Positions 28,001 through 39,214 of a stretch of DNA of 64,000 nucleotides are shown in pieces; the first letter of the stretch is position 1, and each line of letters opens with the position of its first letter. The stretch is taken from NCBI GenBank assembly GCA_026874595.1, contig CM049322.1:1847900-1911899 (forward strand), given 5' to 3'. The translations under genes were made by a program, and so were the position numbers. The notes under the pieces are model-generated. The model ran no database searches. It saw only the letters and a program-made list of their open reading frames with translations, and was not told the DNA's origin. This stretch comes from Sipunculus nudus. Lineage: Eukaryota; Annelida; Sipuncula; Golfingiida; Sipunculidae.

Positions 28001-28800
28001 ATAAAAAGACTGATGGAAAGTCTAACATTATATTATTTTTTTCGGAAAATAGTACCAAAACGCATTTATGGAGACATAGTTCCTTTGCTTACACTTTGCT
28101 TACGCTTTGCTTATGCTTTGCTTACGGTGAAAACACCAAAGAACTCAAGCATTTTTTCTGCAAATACAGACAAGTATGAACCATAGGGACACAGCCTGGT
28201 TCCCTGGCTACACAATAGTGCCTGTTAGTCATCATGAATCTAAAAATAAAGGGTCAAACCGTTCTATCTAAATCAGAAATAGATAATACTATTAATTTCA
28301 AAAAGTGATAATATCGAGTTTAGGGACCCATTTTTCTTTTTTACCTGAATTGATTAACAGTTATGTTCCTTCGACATAGATAGACTCTTGGAGAGCCTAA
28401 TATTATATTATACCTTCAGAATATGGTTGCAAATCTCCTTTATGGAGACATAGTTCCTTTGCTTACATTTTGCTTACGCTTTGCTTATGCTTTGCTTACG
28501 AAGAAAACACCACAGATTTTAAGCATTTTTCTACAAATACTCACAAATACTACCCATAGGGACACAGACTGGTTCAATGGCTACACGATAATACCTGTTA
28601 GTGGTCAGTACTCTAAATATTAGGAGTCAAATCGTACAATGAAAATCAGAAATAGCTATTACTTCTTAATTCTAAAAGTGATTTAATCTAATTTAGGGAC
28701 CCATTTTTCTCTTTAAACCTCAATAATCAAACTTTTTTTTTACCATATTCAACATAAATAGACTGCTGGGAAGTCTAACATTATATTATTTCTCCGGAAA
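25042..28800 (+). repeat. 10-mer form of the third higher-order repeat (3,759 bp)
   Basis: Phase points 25042, 25415, 25792, 26169, 26545, 26918, 27295, 27672, ~28049 and 28423. It has the same monomer order as 20,531-25,041 but without the aberrant dimer. It shares detailed marks with that copy: GGAGACATAGCCTTTTGC in the eighth monomer, the AAATAGTACC or AAAAAGTACC decay of the ninth, and AAAAGACTGATGGAAAG in the spacer before it. Confidence 0.85.
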
Positions 28801-29552
28801 ATGGTCGGAAAACGCATTTATGGAGACATAGTTCCTTTGCTTACACCTTGCTAACGCTTTGCTTATGCTTTGCTTACGGTGAAAACACCAAAGAACTCAA
28901 GCATTTTTCTGCAAATACAGACAAGTATGAACCATAGGGACACAGCCTGGTTCCCTGGCTACACAATAGTGCCTGTTAGTCATCATGAATCTAAAAATTA
29001 AGGGTCAAACCGTTCCATCTAAATCAGAAATAGATAATACTATTATTATCAAAAAGTGATAATATCGAGTTTAGGGAGCCATTTTTCTTTTTTACCTGAA
29101 TTGATCAACAGTTATGATCCAAATTCGACATAAATAGACTCTTGAGAGCCTAATATTAAATTATATCTTCAGAATATGGTTGCAAATCGCCTTTATGGAG
29201 ACATAGTCTTTTGCTAACATTTTGCTTACGCTTTGCGTATGCTTTGCTTACGAAGAAAACACCACAGGTTTTAAGCATTTTTATACAAATACTCACAAAT
29301 ACTACCCATAGGGACACAGACTGGTTCACTGGCTACATGATAACACCTGTTAGTGGTCAGTATTCTAAATATTAGGGGTCAAATCGTACAAACAAAATCA
29401 GGAATAGCTATTACTTCTCAATTCTAAAAGTGATTTAATCTAATTTAGGGACCCATTTTTCTCTTTTAACCTCAATTGTTCAAATTTTTTTTACCATATT
29501 CGACATAAAAAGACTGCTGGGAAGTCTAACATTATATTATTTTTTTCGGAAA
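28801..29552 (+). repeat. Satellite, transitional dimer
   Basis: A monomer at 28,801, whose frame is closed by a CTTAC to CTAAC change in the internal repeat block, and B monomer at 29,176, with GACATAGTCTTTTGCTAAC. The B monomer resembles the decayed B monomers at 23,914 and 27,672. The dimer links the 10-mer block to the 4-mer block. Confidence 0.75.
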
Positions 29553-31061
29553 ATAGTAGCAAAACGCATTTATGGAGACATAGTTCCTTTGCTTACACTT
29601 TGCTTACGCTTTGCTTATGCTTTGCTTACGGTGAAAACACCAAAGAACTCAAGCATTTTTTCTGCAAATACAGACAAGTATGAACCATAGGGACACAGCC
29701 TGGTTCCCTGGCTACACAATAGTGCCTGTTAGTCATCATGAATCTAAAAATTAAGGGTCAAACCGTTCCATCTAAATCAGAAATAGATAATACTATTTAT
29801 TTCAAAAAGTGATAATATCGGGATTAGGGACCCATTTTTCTTTTTTACCTGAATTGATCAACAGTTATGTTCCAAATTCGACATAAATAGACTCTTGGAG
29901 AGCCTAGTATTATATTATGTCTTCAGAATATGGTTGCAAATCGCCTTTATGGAGACATAGTTCCTTTGCTTACAATTTGCTTACGCTTTGCTTATGCTTT
30001 GCTTAAGAAGAAAACACCACAGATTTTAAGCATTTTCTAGAAACACTCACAAAAACTACCCATAGGGACACTGACTGGTTCACTGGCTACCCGATAATAC
30101 CTGTTAGTGGTCAGTACCCTAAATATTAGGGGTCAAATCGTACAATCAAAATCAGAAATAGCTTTTACTTCTCAATTCTAAAAGTGATATAATCTAATTT
30201 AGGGACCCATTTTTTCTCTTTTAACCTCAATAATCAAAAGTTTTTTACCATATTCGACATAAATAGACTGCTGGGAAGTCTAATATTATATTATTTCTTC
30301 GGAAAATGGTCGCAAAACGCATTTATGGAGACATAGTTCCTTTGCTTACACTTTGCTTACGCTTTGCTTATGCTTTGCTTACGGGGAAAACACCAAAGAA
30401 CTCAAGCATTTTTCTGAAAATACAGACAAGTATGAACCATAGGGACACAGCCTGGTTCCCTGGTTACACAATAGTACCTGTTAGTCATCATGAATCTAAA
30501 AATTAAGGGTCAAACCGTTCCATCTAAATCAGAAAAAGATAATACTATTAATTTCAAAAAAGTGATAATATCGGGTTTAGGGACCCATTTTTCTTTTTTT
30601 ACCTGAATTGATCAACAGTTATGTTCCAAATTCGACATAAATAGACTCTTGGAGAGCCTAATATTATATTATATCTTCAGAATATGGTTGCAAATCGCCT
30701 TTATGGAGACATAGTTCCTTTGCTTACATTTTGCTTACGCTTTGCTTATGCTTTGCTTACGAAGAAAACGCCACAGATTTTAAGCATTTTTCTACAAACA
30801 CTCACAAATACTACCAATAGGGACACTGACTGGTTCACTTGCTACACGATAATATCTGTTAGTGGTCAGTACTCTAAATATTAGGGGTCAAATCGTACAA
30901 ACAAAATCAGGAATAGCTATTACTTCTCAATTCTAAAAGTGATTTAATCTAATTTAGGGACCCATTTTTCTCTTTTAACCTCAATTGTTCAAATTTTTTT
31001 TACCATATTCGACATAAAAAGACTGCTGGGAAGTCTAACATTATATTATTTTTTTCGGAAA
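29553..31061 (+). repeat. 4-mer higher-order repeat, copy 1 (1,509 bp)
   Basis: Two dimers: an A monomer with a decayed phase point (AAAATAGTAGC), a B monomer with ATTTTCTAGAAACAC, an A monomer with CTTACGGGGAAAACACC (30,306) and a B monomer with CACTTGCTACACGATAAT (30,684). The same set recurs every 1,508-1,509 bp to the right. Confidence 0.92.
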
Positions 31062-32570
31062 ATAGTAGCAAAACGCATTTATGGAGACATAGTTCCTTTG
31101 CTTACACTTTGCTTACGCTTTGCTTATGCTTTGCTTACGGTGAAAACACCAAAGAACTCAAGCATTTTTTCTGCAAATACAGACAAGTATGAACCATAGG
31201 GACACAGCCTGGTTCCCTGGCTACACAATAGTGCCTGTTAGTCATCATGAATCTAAAAATTAAGGGTCAAACCGTTCCATCTAAATCAGAAATAGATAAT
31301 ACTATTTATTTCAAAAAGTGATAATATCGGGATTAGGGACCCATTTTTCTTTTTTACCTGAATTGATCAACAGTTATGTTCCAAATTCGACATAAATAGA
31401 CTCTTGGAGAGCCTAGTATTATATTATGTCTTCAGAATATGGTTGCAAATCGCCTTTATGGAGACATAGTTCCTTTGCTTACAATTTGCTTACGCTTTGC
31501 TTATTCTTTGCTTAAGAAGAAAACACCACAGATTTTAAGCATTTTCTAGAAACACTCACAAAAACTACCCATAGGGACACTGACTGGTTCACTGGCTACC
31601 CGATAATACCTGTTAGTGGTCAGTACCCTAAATATTAGGGGTCAAATCGTACAATCAAAATCAGAAATAGCTTTTACTTCTCAATTCTAAAAGTGATATA
31701 ATCTAATTTAGGGACCCATTTTTTCTCTTTTAACCTCAATAATCAAAAGTTTTTTACCATATTCGACATAAATAGACTGCTGGGAAGTCTAATATTATAT
31801 TATTTCTTCGGAAAATGGTCGGAAAACGCATTTATGGAGACATAGTTCCTTTGCTTACACTTTGCTTACGCTTTGCTTATGCTTTGCTTACGGGGAAAAC
31901 ACCAAAGAACTCAAGCATTTTTCTGAAAATACAGACAAGTATGAACCATAGGGACACAGCCTGGTTCCCTGGTTACACAATAGTACCTGTTAGTCATCAT
32001 GAATCTAAAAATTAAGGGTCAAACCGTTCCATCTAAATCAGAAAAAGATAATACTATTAATTTCAAAAAAGTGATAATATCGGGTTTAGGGACCCATTTT
32101 TCTTTTTTTACCTGAATTGATCAACAGTTATGTTCCAAATTCGACATAAATAGACTCTTGGAGAGCCTAATATTATATTATATCTTCAGAATATGGTTGC
32201 AAATCGCCTTTATGGAGACATAGTTCCTTTGCTTACATTTTGCTTACGCTTTGCTTATGCTTTGCTTACGAAGAAAACGCCACAGATTTTAAGCATTTTT
32301 CTACAAACACTCACAAATACTACCAATAGGGACACTGACTGGTTCACTTGCTACACGATAATATCTGTTAGTGGTCAGTACTCTAAATATTAGGGGTCAA
32401 ATCGTACAAACAAAATCAGGAATAGCTATTACTTCTCAATTCTAAAAGTGATTTAATCTAATTTAGGGACCCATTTTTCTCTTTTAACCTCAATTGTTCA
32501 AATTTTTTTTACCATATTCGACATAAAAAGACTGCTGGGAAGTCTAACATTATATTATTTTTTTCGGAAA
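31062..32570 (+). repeat. 4-mer higher-order repeat, copy 2 (1,509 bp)
   Basis: Same four monomers. It shares two variants with copy 3 only: GCTTATTCTTTGC in the second monomer (copies 1 and 4 read GCTTATGCTTTGC) and GGTCGGAAAACGC at 31,815 (copies 1 and 4 read GGTCGCAAAACGC). Copies 2 and 3 are thus each other's closest relatives. Confidence 0.92.
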
Positions 32571-34079
32571 ATAGTAGCAAAACGCATTTATGGAGACATA
32601 GTTCCTTTGCTTACACTTTGCTTACGCTTTGCTTATGCTTTGCTTACGGTGAAAACACCAAAGAACTCAAGCATTTTTTCTGCAAATACAGACAAGTATG
32701 AACCATAGGGACACAGCCTGGTTCCCTGGCTACACAATAGTGCCTGTTAGTCATCATGAATCTAAAAATTAAGGGTCAAACCGTTCCATCTAAATCAGAA
32801 ATAGATAATACTATTTATTTCAAAAAGTGATAATATCGGGATTAGGGACCCATTTTTCTTTTTTACCTGAATTGATCAACAGTTATGTTCCAAATTCGAC
32901 ATAAATAGACTCTTGGAGAGCCTAGTATTATATTATGTCTTCAGAATATGGTTGCAAATCGCCTTTATGGAGACATAGTTCCTTTGCTTACAATTTGCTT
33001 ACGCTTTGCTTATTCTTTGCTTAAGAAGAAAACACCACAGATTTTAAGCATTTTCTAGAAACACTCACAAAAACTACCCATAGGGACACTGACTGGTTCA
33101 CTGGCTACCCGATAATACCTGTTAGTGGTCAGTACCCTAAATATTAGGGGTCAAATCGTACAATCAAAATCAGAAATAGCTTTTACTTCTCAATTCTAAA
33201 AGTGATATAATCTAATTTAGGGACCCATTTTTTCTCTTTTAACCTCAATAATCAAAAGTTTTTTACCATATTCGACATAAATAGACTGCTGGGAAGTCTA
33301 ATATTATATTATTTCTTCGGAAAATGGTCGGAAAACGCATTTATGGAGACATAGTTCCTTTGCTTACACTTTGCTTACGCTTTGCTTATGCTTTGCTTAC
33401 GGGGAAAACACCAAAGAACTCAAGCATTTTTCTGAAAATACAGACAAGTATGAACCATAGGGACACAGCCTGGTTCCCTGGTTACACAATAGTACCTGTT
33501 AGTCATCATGAATCTAAAAATTAAGGGTCAAACCGTTCCATCTAAATCAGAAAAAGATAATACTATTAATTTCAAAAAAGTGATAATATCGGGTTTAGGG
33601 ACCCATTTTTCTTTTTTTACCTGAATTGATCAACAGTTATGTTCCAAATTCGACATAAATAGACTCTTGGAGAGCCTAATATTATATTATATCTTCAGAA
33701 TATGGTTGCAAATCGCCTTTATGGAGACATAGTTCCTTTGCTTACATTTTGCTTACGCTTTGCTTATGCTTTGCTTACGAAGAAAACGCCACAGATTTTA
33801 AGCATTTTTCTACAAACACTCACAAATACTACCAATAGGGACACTGACTGGTTCACTTGCTACACGATAATATCTGTTAGTGGTCAGTACTCTAAATATT
33901 AGGGGTCAAATCGTACAAACAAAATCAGGAATAGCTATTACTTCTCAATTCTAAAAGTGATTTAATCTAATTTAGGGACCCATTTTTCTCTTTTAACCTC
34001 AATTGTTCAAATTTTTTTTACCATATTCGACATAAAAAGACTGCTGGGAAGTCTAACATTATATTATTTTTTTCGGAAA
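32571..34079 (+). repeat. 4-mer higher-order repeat, copy 3 (1,509 bp)
   Basis: Nearly identical to copy 2 by eye, including the two marker variants described there. It is the likely product of the most recent duplication in the window's satellite. Confidence 0.92.
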
Positions 34080-35587
34080 ATAGTAGCAAAACGCATTAAT
34101 GGAGACATAGTTCCTTTGCTTACACTTTGCTTACGCTCTGCTTATGCTTTGCTTACGGTGAAAACACCAAAGAACTCAAGCATTTTTTCTGCAAATACAG
34201 ACAAGTATGAACCATAGGGACACAGCCTGGTTCCCTGGCTACACAATAGTGCCTGTTAGTCATCATGAATCTAAAAATTAAGGGTCAAACCGTTCCATCT
34301 AAATCAGAAATAGATAATGCTATTTATTTCAAAAAGTGATAATATCGGGATTAGGGACCCATTTTTCTTTTTTACCTGAATTGATCAACAGTTATGTTCC
34401 AAATTCGACATAAATAGACTCTTGGAGAGCCTAGTATTATATTATGTCTTCAGAATATGGTTGCAAATCGCCTTTATGGAGACATAGTTCCTTTGCTTAC
34501 AATTTGCTTACGCTTTGCTTATGCTTTGCTTAAGAAGAAAACACCACAAATTTTAAGCATTTTCTAGAAACACTCACAAAAACTACCCATAGGGACACTG
34601 ACTGGTTCACTGGCTACCCGATAATACATGTTAGTGGTCAGTACCCTAAATATTAGGGGTCAAATCGTACAATCAAAATCAGAAATAGCTTTTACTTCTC
34701 AATTCTAAAAGTGATATAATCTAATTTAGGGACCCATTTTTTCTCTTTTAACCTCAATAATCAAAAGTTTTTTACCATATTCGACATAAATAGACTGCTG
34801 GGAAGTCTAATATTATATTATTTCTTCGGAAAATGGTCGCAAAACGCATTTATGGAGACATAGTTCCTTTGCTTACACTTTGCTTACGCTTTGCTTATGC
34901 TTTGCTTACGGGGAAAACACCAAAGAACTCAAGCATTTTTCTGAAAATACAGACAAGTATGAACCATAGGGACACAGCCTGGTTCCCTGGTTACATAATA
35001 GTACCTGTTAGTCATCATGAATCTAAAAATTAAGGGTCAAACCGTTCCATCTAAATCAGAAAAAGATAATACTATTATTTTAAAAAAGTGATAATATCGG
35101 GTTAAGGGACCCATTTTTCTTTTTTTACCTGAATTGATCAACAGTTATGTTCCAAATTCGACATAAATAGACTCTTGGAGAGCCTAATATTATATTATAT
35201 CTTCAGAATATGGTTGCAAATCGCCTTTATGGAGACATAGTTCCTTTGCTTACATTTTGCTTACGCTTTGCTTATGCTTTGCTTACGAAGAAAACGCCAC
35301 AGATTTTAAGCATTTTTCTACAAACACTCACAAATACTACCAATAGGGACACTGACTGGTTCACTTGCTACAAGATAATATCTGTTAGTGGTCAGTACTC
35401 TAAATATTAGGGGTCAAATCGTACAAACAAAATCAGGAATAGCTATTACTTCTCAATTCTAAAAGTGATTTAATCTAATTTAGGGACCCATTTTTCTCTT
35501 TTAACCTCAATTGTTCAAATTTTTTTTACCATATTCGACATAAAAAGACTGCTGGGAAGTCTAACATTATATTATTTTTTTCGGAAA
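34080..35587 (+). repeat. 4-mer higher-order repeat, copy 4 (1,508 bp)
   Basis: Same monomer order with more private changes than copies 1-3, for example GCATTAATGG for GCATTTATGG at 34,095, CGCTCTGCTTATGC shared with the next copy, and CCACAAATTTTAAGC in the second monomer. Confidence 0.9.
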
Positions 35588-36714
35588 ATAGTAGCAAAAC
35601 GCATTTATGGAGACAGTTCCTTTGCTTACACTTTGCTTACGCTCTGCTTATGCTTTGCTTACGGTGAAAACACCAAAGAACTCAAGCATTTTTTCTGCAA
35701 ATACAGACAAGTATGAACCATAGGGACACAGCCTGGTTCCCTGGCTACACAATAGTGCCTGTTAGTCATCATGAATCTAAAAATTAAGGGTCAAACCGTT
35801 CCATCTAAATCAGAAATAGATAATACTATTTATTTCAAAAAGTGATAATATCGGGATTAGGGACCCATTTTTCTTTTTTACCTGAATTGATCAACAGTTA
35901 TGTTCCAAATTCGACATAAATAGACTCTTGGAGAGCCTAGTATTATATTATGTCTTCAGAATATGGTTGCAAATCGCCTTTATGGAGACATAGTTCCTTT
36001 GATTACAATTTGCTTACGCTTTGCTTATGCTTTGCTTAAGAAGAAAACACCACAAATTTTAAGCATTTTCTAGAAACACTCACAAAAACTACCCATAGGG
36101 ACACTGACTGGTTCACTGGCTACCCGATAATACCTGTTAGTGGTCAGTACCCTAAATATTAGGGGTCAAATCGTACAATCAAAATCAGAAATAGCTTTTA
36201 CTTCTCAATTCTAAAAGTGATATAATCTAATTTAGGGACCCATTTTTTCTCTTTTAACCTCAATAATCAAAAGTTTTTTACCATATTCGACATAAATAGA
36301 CTGCTGGGAAGTCTAATATTATATTATTTCTTCGGAAAATGGTCGCAAAACGCATTTATGGAGACATAGTTCCTTTGCTTACACTTTGCTTACGCTTTGC
36401 TTATGCTTTGCTTACGGGGAAAACACCAAAGAACTCAAGTATTTTTCTGAAAATACAGACAAGTATGACCCATAGGGACACAGCCTGGTTCCCTGGTTAC
36501 ACAATAGTGCCTGTAAGTCATCATGAATCTAAAAATTAAGCGTCAAACCGTTCCATCTAAATCAGAAATAGATAATAGTATTAATTTCAAAAAGTGATAA
36601 TATCGGGTTTAGGGACCCATTTTTCTTTTTTGACCTGAATTGATCAACAGTTATGTTCAAAATTCCACATAAATAGACTCTTGGATAGCCTAATATTATA
36701 TTATATCTTCAGAA
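35588..36714 (+). repeat. 4-mer higher-order repeat, partial copy 5 (3 monomers)
   Basis: Matches the first three monomers of the 4-mer. The first has lost three bases in GGAGACAGTTCC (others GGAGACATAGTTCC). The third (36,339) ends in a spacer reading AAATCAGAAATAGATAATAG, and the fourth position is occupied by a different, diverged B monomer. Confidence 0.85.
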
Positions 36715-37528
36715 TATGGATGCAACATGCCTTTATGGAGACATTGTTCCTTTGCTTACATTTTGATTACGCTTTGCTTATGCTTTGCTCACGAAGAGAA
36801 CACCACAAATTTTAAGCATTTTTCTACAAATACTCACAAATACTACCCATAGAGACACAGACTGGTTCACTGGCTACATGATAATACCTGTCAGTGGTCA
36901 GTACTCTAAATATTAGGGGTCAAATCGTACAATCAAAATCAGAAATAGATAATACTATTAATTTTAAAAGTGATAATATCGAGTTTAGGGACCCATTTTT
37001 CTTTTTTACCTGAATTGATCAACAATTATGTTCCAAATTCGACATAAATAGACTCTTGGAGAGCCTAATATTATATTATATCTTCAGAATATGGTTGCAA
37101 ATCGCTTTTATTAAGACATAATTCCTTTGCTTACATTTTGCTTACGCTTTACTTTTGCTTTGCTTACGAAGAAAACATCACAGATTTTAAGCATTTTTCT
37201 ACAAAAAATCACAAATACTACCCATAGGGACACAGACTGGTTCACTGGCTACATGATAATACCTGTTAGTGGTCAGTACTCTAAATATTAGGGGTCCAAT
37301 CGTACAATCAAAATCAGGAATAACTATTACTTCTCAATTCTAAAAGTGATATAATCTAATTTAGGGACCCATTTTTCTCTTTTAACCTAAATTGATCAAA
37401 AGTTTTTTTACCATGTTCGACATAAATAGACTGCTGGGAAGTCTAACATTATATTATTTCTTCGGAAAATGGTCGCAAAACCCATTTATGGAGACATAGT
37501 TCCTTTGCTTACACTTTGCTTACGCTTT
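36715..37528 (+). repeat. Decayed satellite edge with a B/A chimeric monomer
   Basis: The B monomer at about 36,715 (ATGGATGCAACATGCC) starts its spacer as B (TCAAATCGTACAATCAAAAT) and switches to A sequence (AGATAATACTATTAAT) inside the shared word AAATCAGAAATAG near 36,938-36,949. Another B monomer (about 37,090) follows directly, so the A/B alternation is broken here and nowhere else. The final A monomer (37,469) stops in the 11-bp block at 37,528. Base changes are denser than in the rest of the array, as expected at an array edge that escapes homogenisation. Confidence 0.85.
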
Positions 37529-37895
37529 ACCAAAGCATTAGTAAATTGTAAGCATAAGAACTATTTCTTCATAAATGCTTTTTATAATCATTTCTGAAGA
37601 AACATTATACTATTAGACTTCCTTGGAGTTTATTTAAGTCAAATATTGTCCAACATTTTAGATAAATTGATGTCACATGGGAAAAATGAGCCCATAAATT
37701 CAATAATATTACTTTTAGAAATTAACAGTATTATCTTTTTTCTGATTTTGATTGAAAGGTCGACCCTCAATATTTAGATTCCTGATCACTTACAGGCACT
37801 TTTGTGTAGCCAGGGGACTAGTCTGTTTCCCTATGGGTCATATTCGTGTGTATTTTTAGAGAAATGCTGAAATTTTGTGTTGATAGAAGATGTCA
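37529..37895 (-). repeat. Inverted, diverged satellite monomer (unit 1)
   Basis: The reverse complement of this segment aligns with one satellite monomer from after the 11-bp block to the block of the next. On the minus strand it shows CAGCATTTCTCTAAAAATAC, GACCCATAGGGA, CCCCTGGCTACACAA, AGTGCCTGTAAGTGATCA, GAATCTAAATATTGAGGGTC, AATCAAAATCAGAAA, GGAAGTCTAATAGTATAATG and GCATTTATGAAGAAATAGTT. Divergence is much higher than between array monomers, so it is an old copy outside the homogenised array. It abuts the forward array head-to-head at GCTTT-ACC-AAAGC (37,524-37,536). Confidence 0.9.
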
Positions 37896-39214
37896 GTGCA
37901 ATACATTTAGTCTGTCTGTGATAATAGTTAGGAGAGGTATGTGCTAAATAGCTATAATGTAACACAAGAAGTCACCTTCATTCTTATAAAAGTAAGCTGA
38001 TACACAGCTTTTATGGAATGATTTTGGTGAGTAGTGATTAGATATTTGTAACTATGTCAAGGTATGTATCTGTTTGCATAAAACTGTTTGAAGGATGATA
38101 TAAACACATACCTTAATTAAGACTAGTGTATCAGTTTGAGCGTATGACATGTCATGTATTTTTTTTAATAAGGAGCCTTATGAAGAACCTTATGTAAGAC
38201 ATTTTTCAGAAAACATCAATATATAGAGCTTAAAAGAACCTTTTTAAGCAATGCAAGATTAAAATAAAAAAAAAAATAATAAAACAGGAAAAAGGAGCTG
38301 ACACATTTTTGTTACGCTTCCTCTATTTTCTTAATTTACAATTTATATTCTCACATATCCAAATCTTTTATATCCTTACTGACTTATAATGTACTATATA
38401 TATTGTTTCTGTGTGTTTTATAAACTTGATCATATCTCTATACACCTGTTTGGCCTATCAGAATGATGCTTGTGCTTTGCCAAATACTGCTTTATAAAGA
38501 CTTACATATACCGCTTTTTGTTAACATTTCAAAATTTATCATCTTTGAGTTATGCCACAGGCACACAAAGTGAAATATGACCTAAAAAATAGACTCGACG
38601 TTAATGCTATATTTTAAGCAAAATGATTCATATTAAAATCTTGATCTAAACTATGAAAAACATATGCTTGAAGCCCTTTCTAATCAATAAAATAGATTGA
38701 TTTATTTCCATACCCTTCACATATTTAACTACTCAATACCCAATTTAAGTTGCTGCACCTTTCCTGCATTATGAATTGAGTGACAATATGGAAAAAAAAT
38801 GTATCTGAACTTCTGCTGGATACTTCATTTTTTTATGCGAATGAGACTTTTAGGATACCTTTCATTGGAAAGTGCCAAAAATTATAATACAGTTCCATCT
38901 CACTGATGGCAAAATATTAAATTAAGTTGAGTATAGATACCAATTATTTATAATCCATGAACAGCTATCTTTATATAGCCACACCCAGCTGAATGCCCAT
39001 GGTTGTTAACATCTACCTTGTATGATGAATAATTTAAATCATAATTCTAATTTTTCTAAAAGCTTTTGAAAAACATTCTTGTAAATGTTACCATAGATAA
39101 CCTGAAATCTAAATGTCTAGTGGCTTGATGTAATAGATTTTAATAAACGGTTGCCATGCTAGATGTAACTGCTTTACATAGCTAACAATTAAAGTATAAA
39201 ATGATTCAATTCAA
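37896..39214. other. AT-rich sequence without recognised features (unit 1)
   Basis: No supported gene. It has frequent stops in all frames, several A or T runs, and the 20-bp word TAACTATGTCAAGGTATGTA at 38,049-38,068 that reappears at the right end of each 10-kb unit. The equivalents in units 2 and 3 are 47,935-49,252 and 57,957-59,276 and contain nothing extra. Confidence 0.6.

Larger units (their letters stand above)
1..37528 (+). repeat. Satellite array, ~377-bp monomers in alternating A/B classes
   Basis: About 99 full monomers, all in the same orientation, plus a partial B monomer at 1-214 and a truncated A monomer at 37,469-37,528. Phase points (ATGGT) recur every 373-378 bp, for example 215, 591, 968, 1344, 1721, 2098, 2475, 2848. 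Class A reads ATGGTCGGAAAACGC and its following spacer contains agactcttggagagcc. Class B reads ATGGTTGCAAATCGCC and its following spacer contains agactgctgggaagtc. A and B alternate without exception from 215 to 36,339. Every monomer shares the blocks TATGGAGACATAG, CATAGGGACAC and ACCCATTTTTCT. A 201-bp open frame in most monomers is not a gene: between A and B it shows about 4 silent against about 20 replacement codon differences. The size and organisation suit a centromeric or heterochromatic satellite, which is inference. I cannot assign it to a named family. Confidence 0.97.

Noticed and set aside
215-36539. A 66-codon open frame repeated in most satellite monomers (MVGKRIYGDIV / MVANRLYGDIV)
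   Set aside because: Between A and B there are about 20 replacement against about 4 silent codon differences, the opposite of purifying selection. Spacers are as conserved as the frame, and several monomers carry stops or lost ATGs (about 7,744, 24,291, 28,049, 28,801). The frame survives because monomers are homogenised.
1-37528. CENP-B box in the satellite
   Set aside because: The nearest word is TTCGACATAAATAGACTGC, which lacks the required CGGG end and spacing of TTCGNNNNANNCGGG.
1-37528. Telomere-like TTAGGG words
   Set aside because: TTAGGG occurs twice per monomer (ATATTAGGGATC and ATTTAGGGACCC) but never in tandem, so these are single chance words within the satellite.
1-37528. CRISPR-like array
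   Set aside because: Repeat and spacer are both conserved and the period is about 377 bp. There are no short repeats with unique spacers and the context is eukaryotic.
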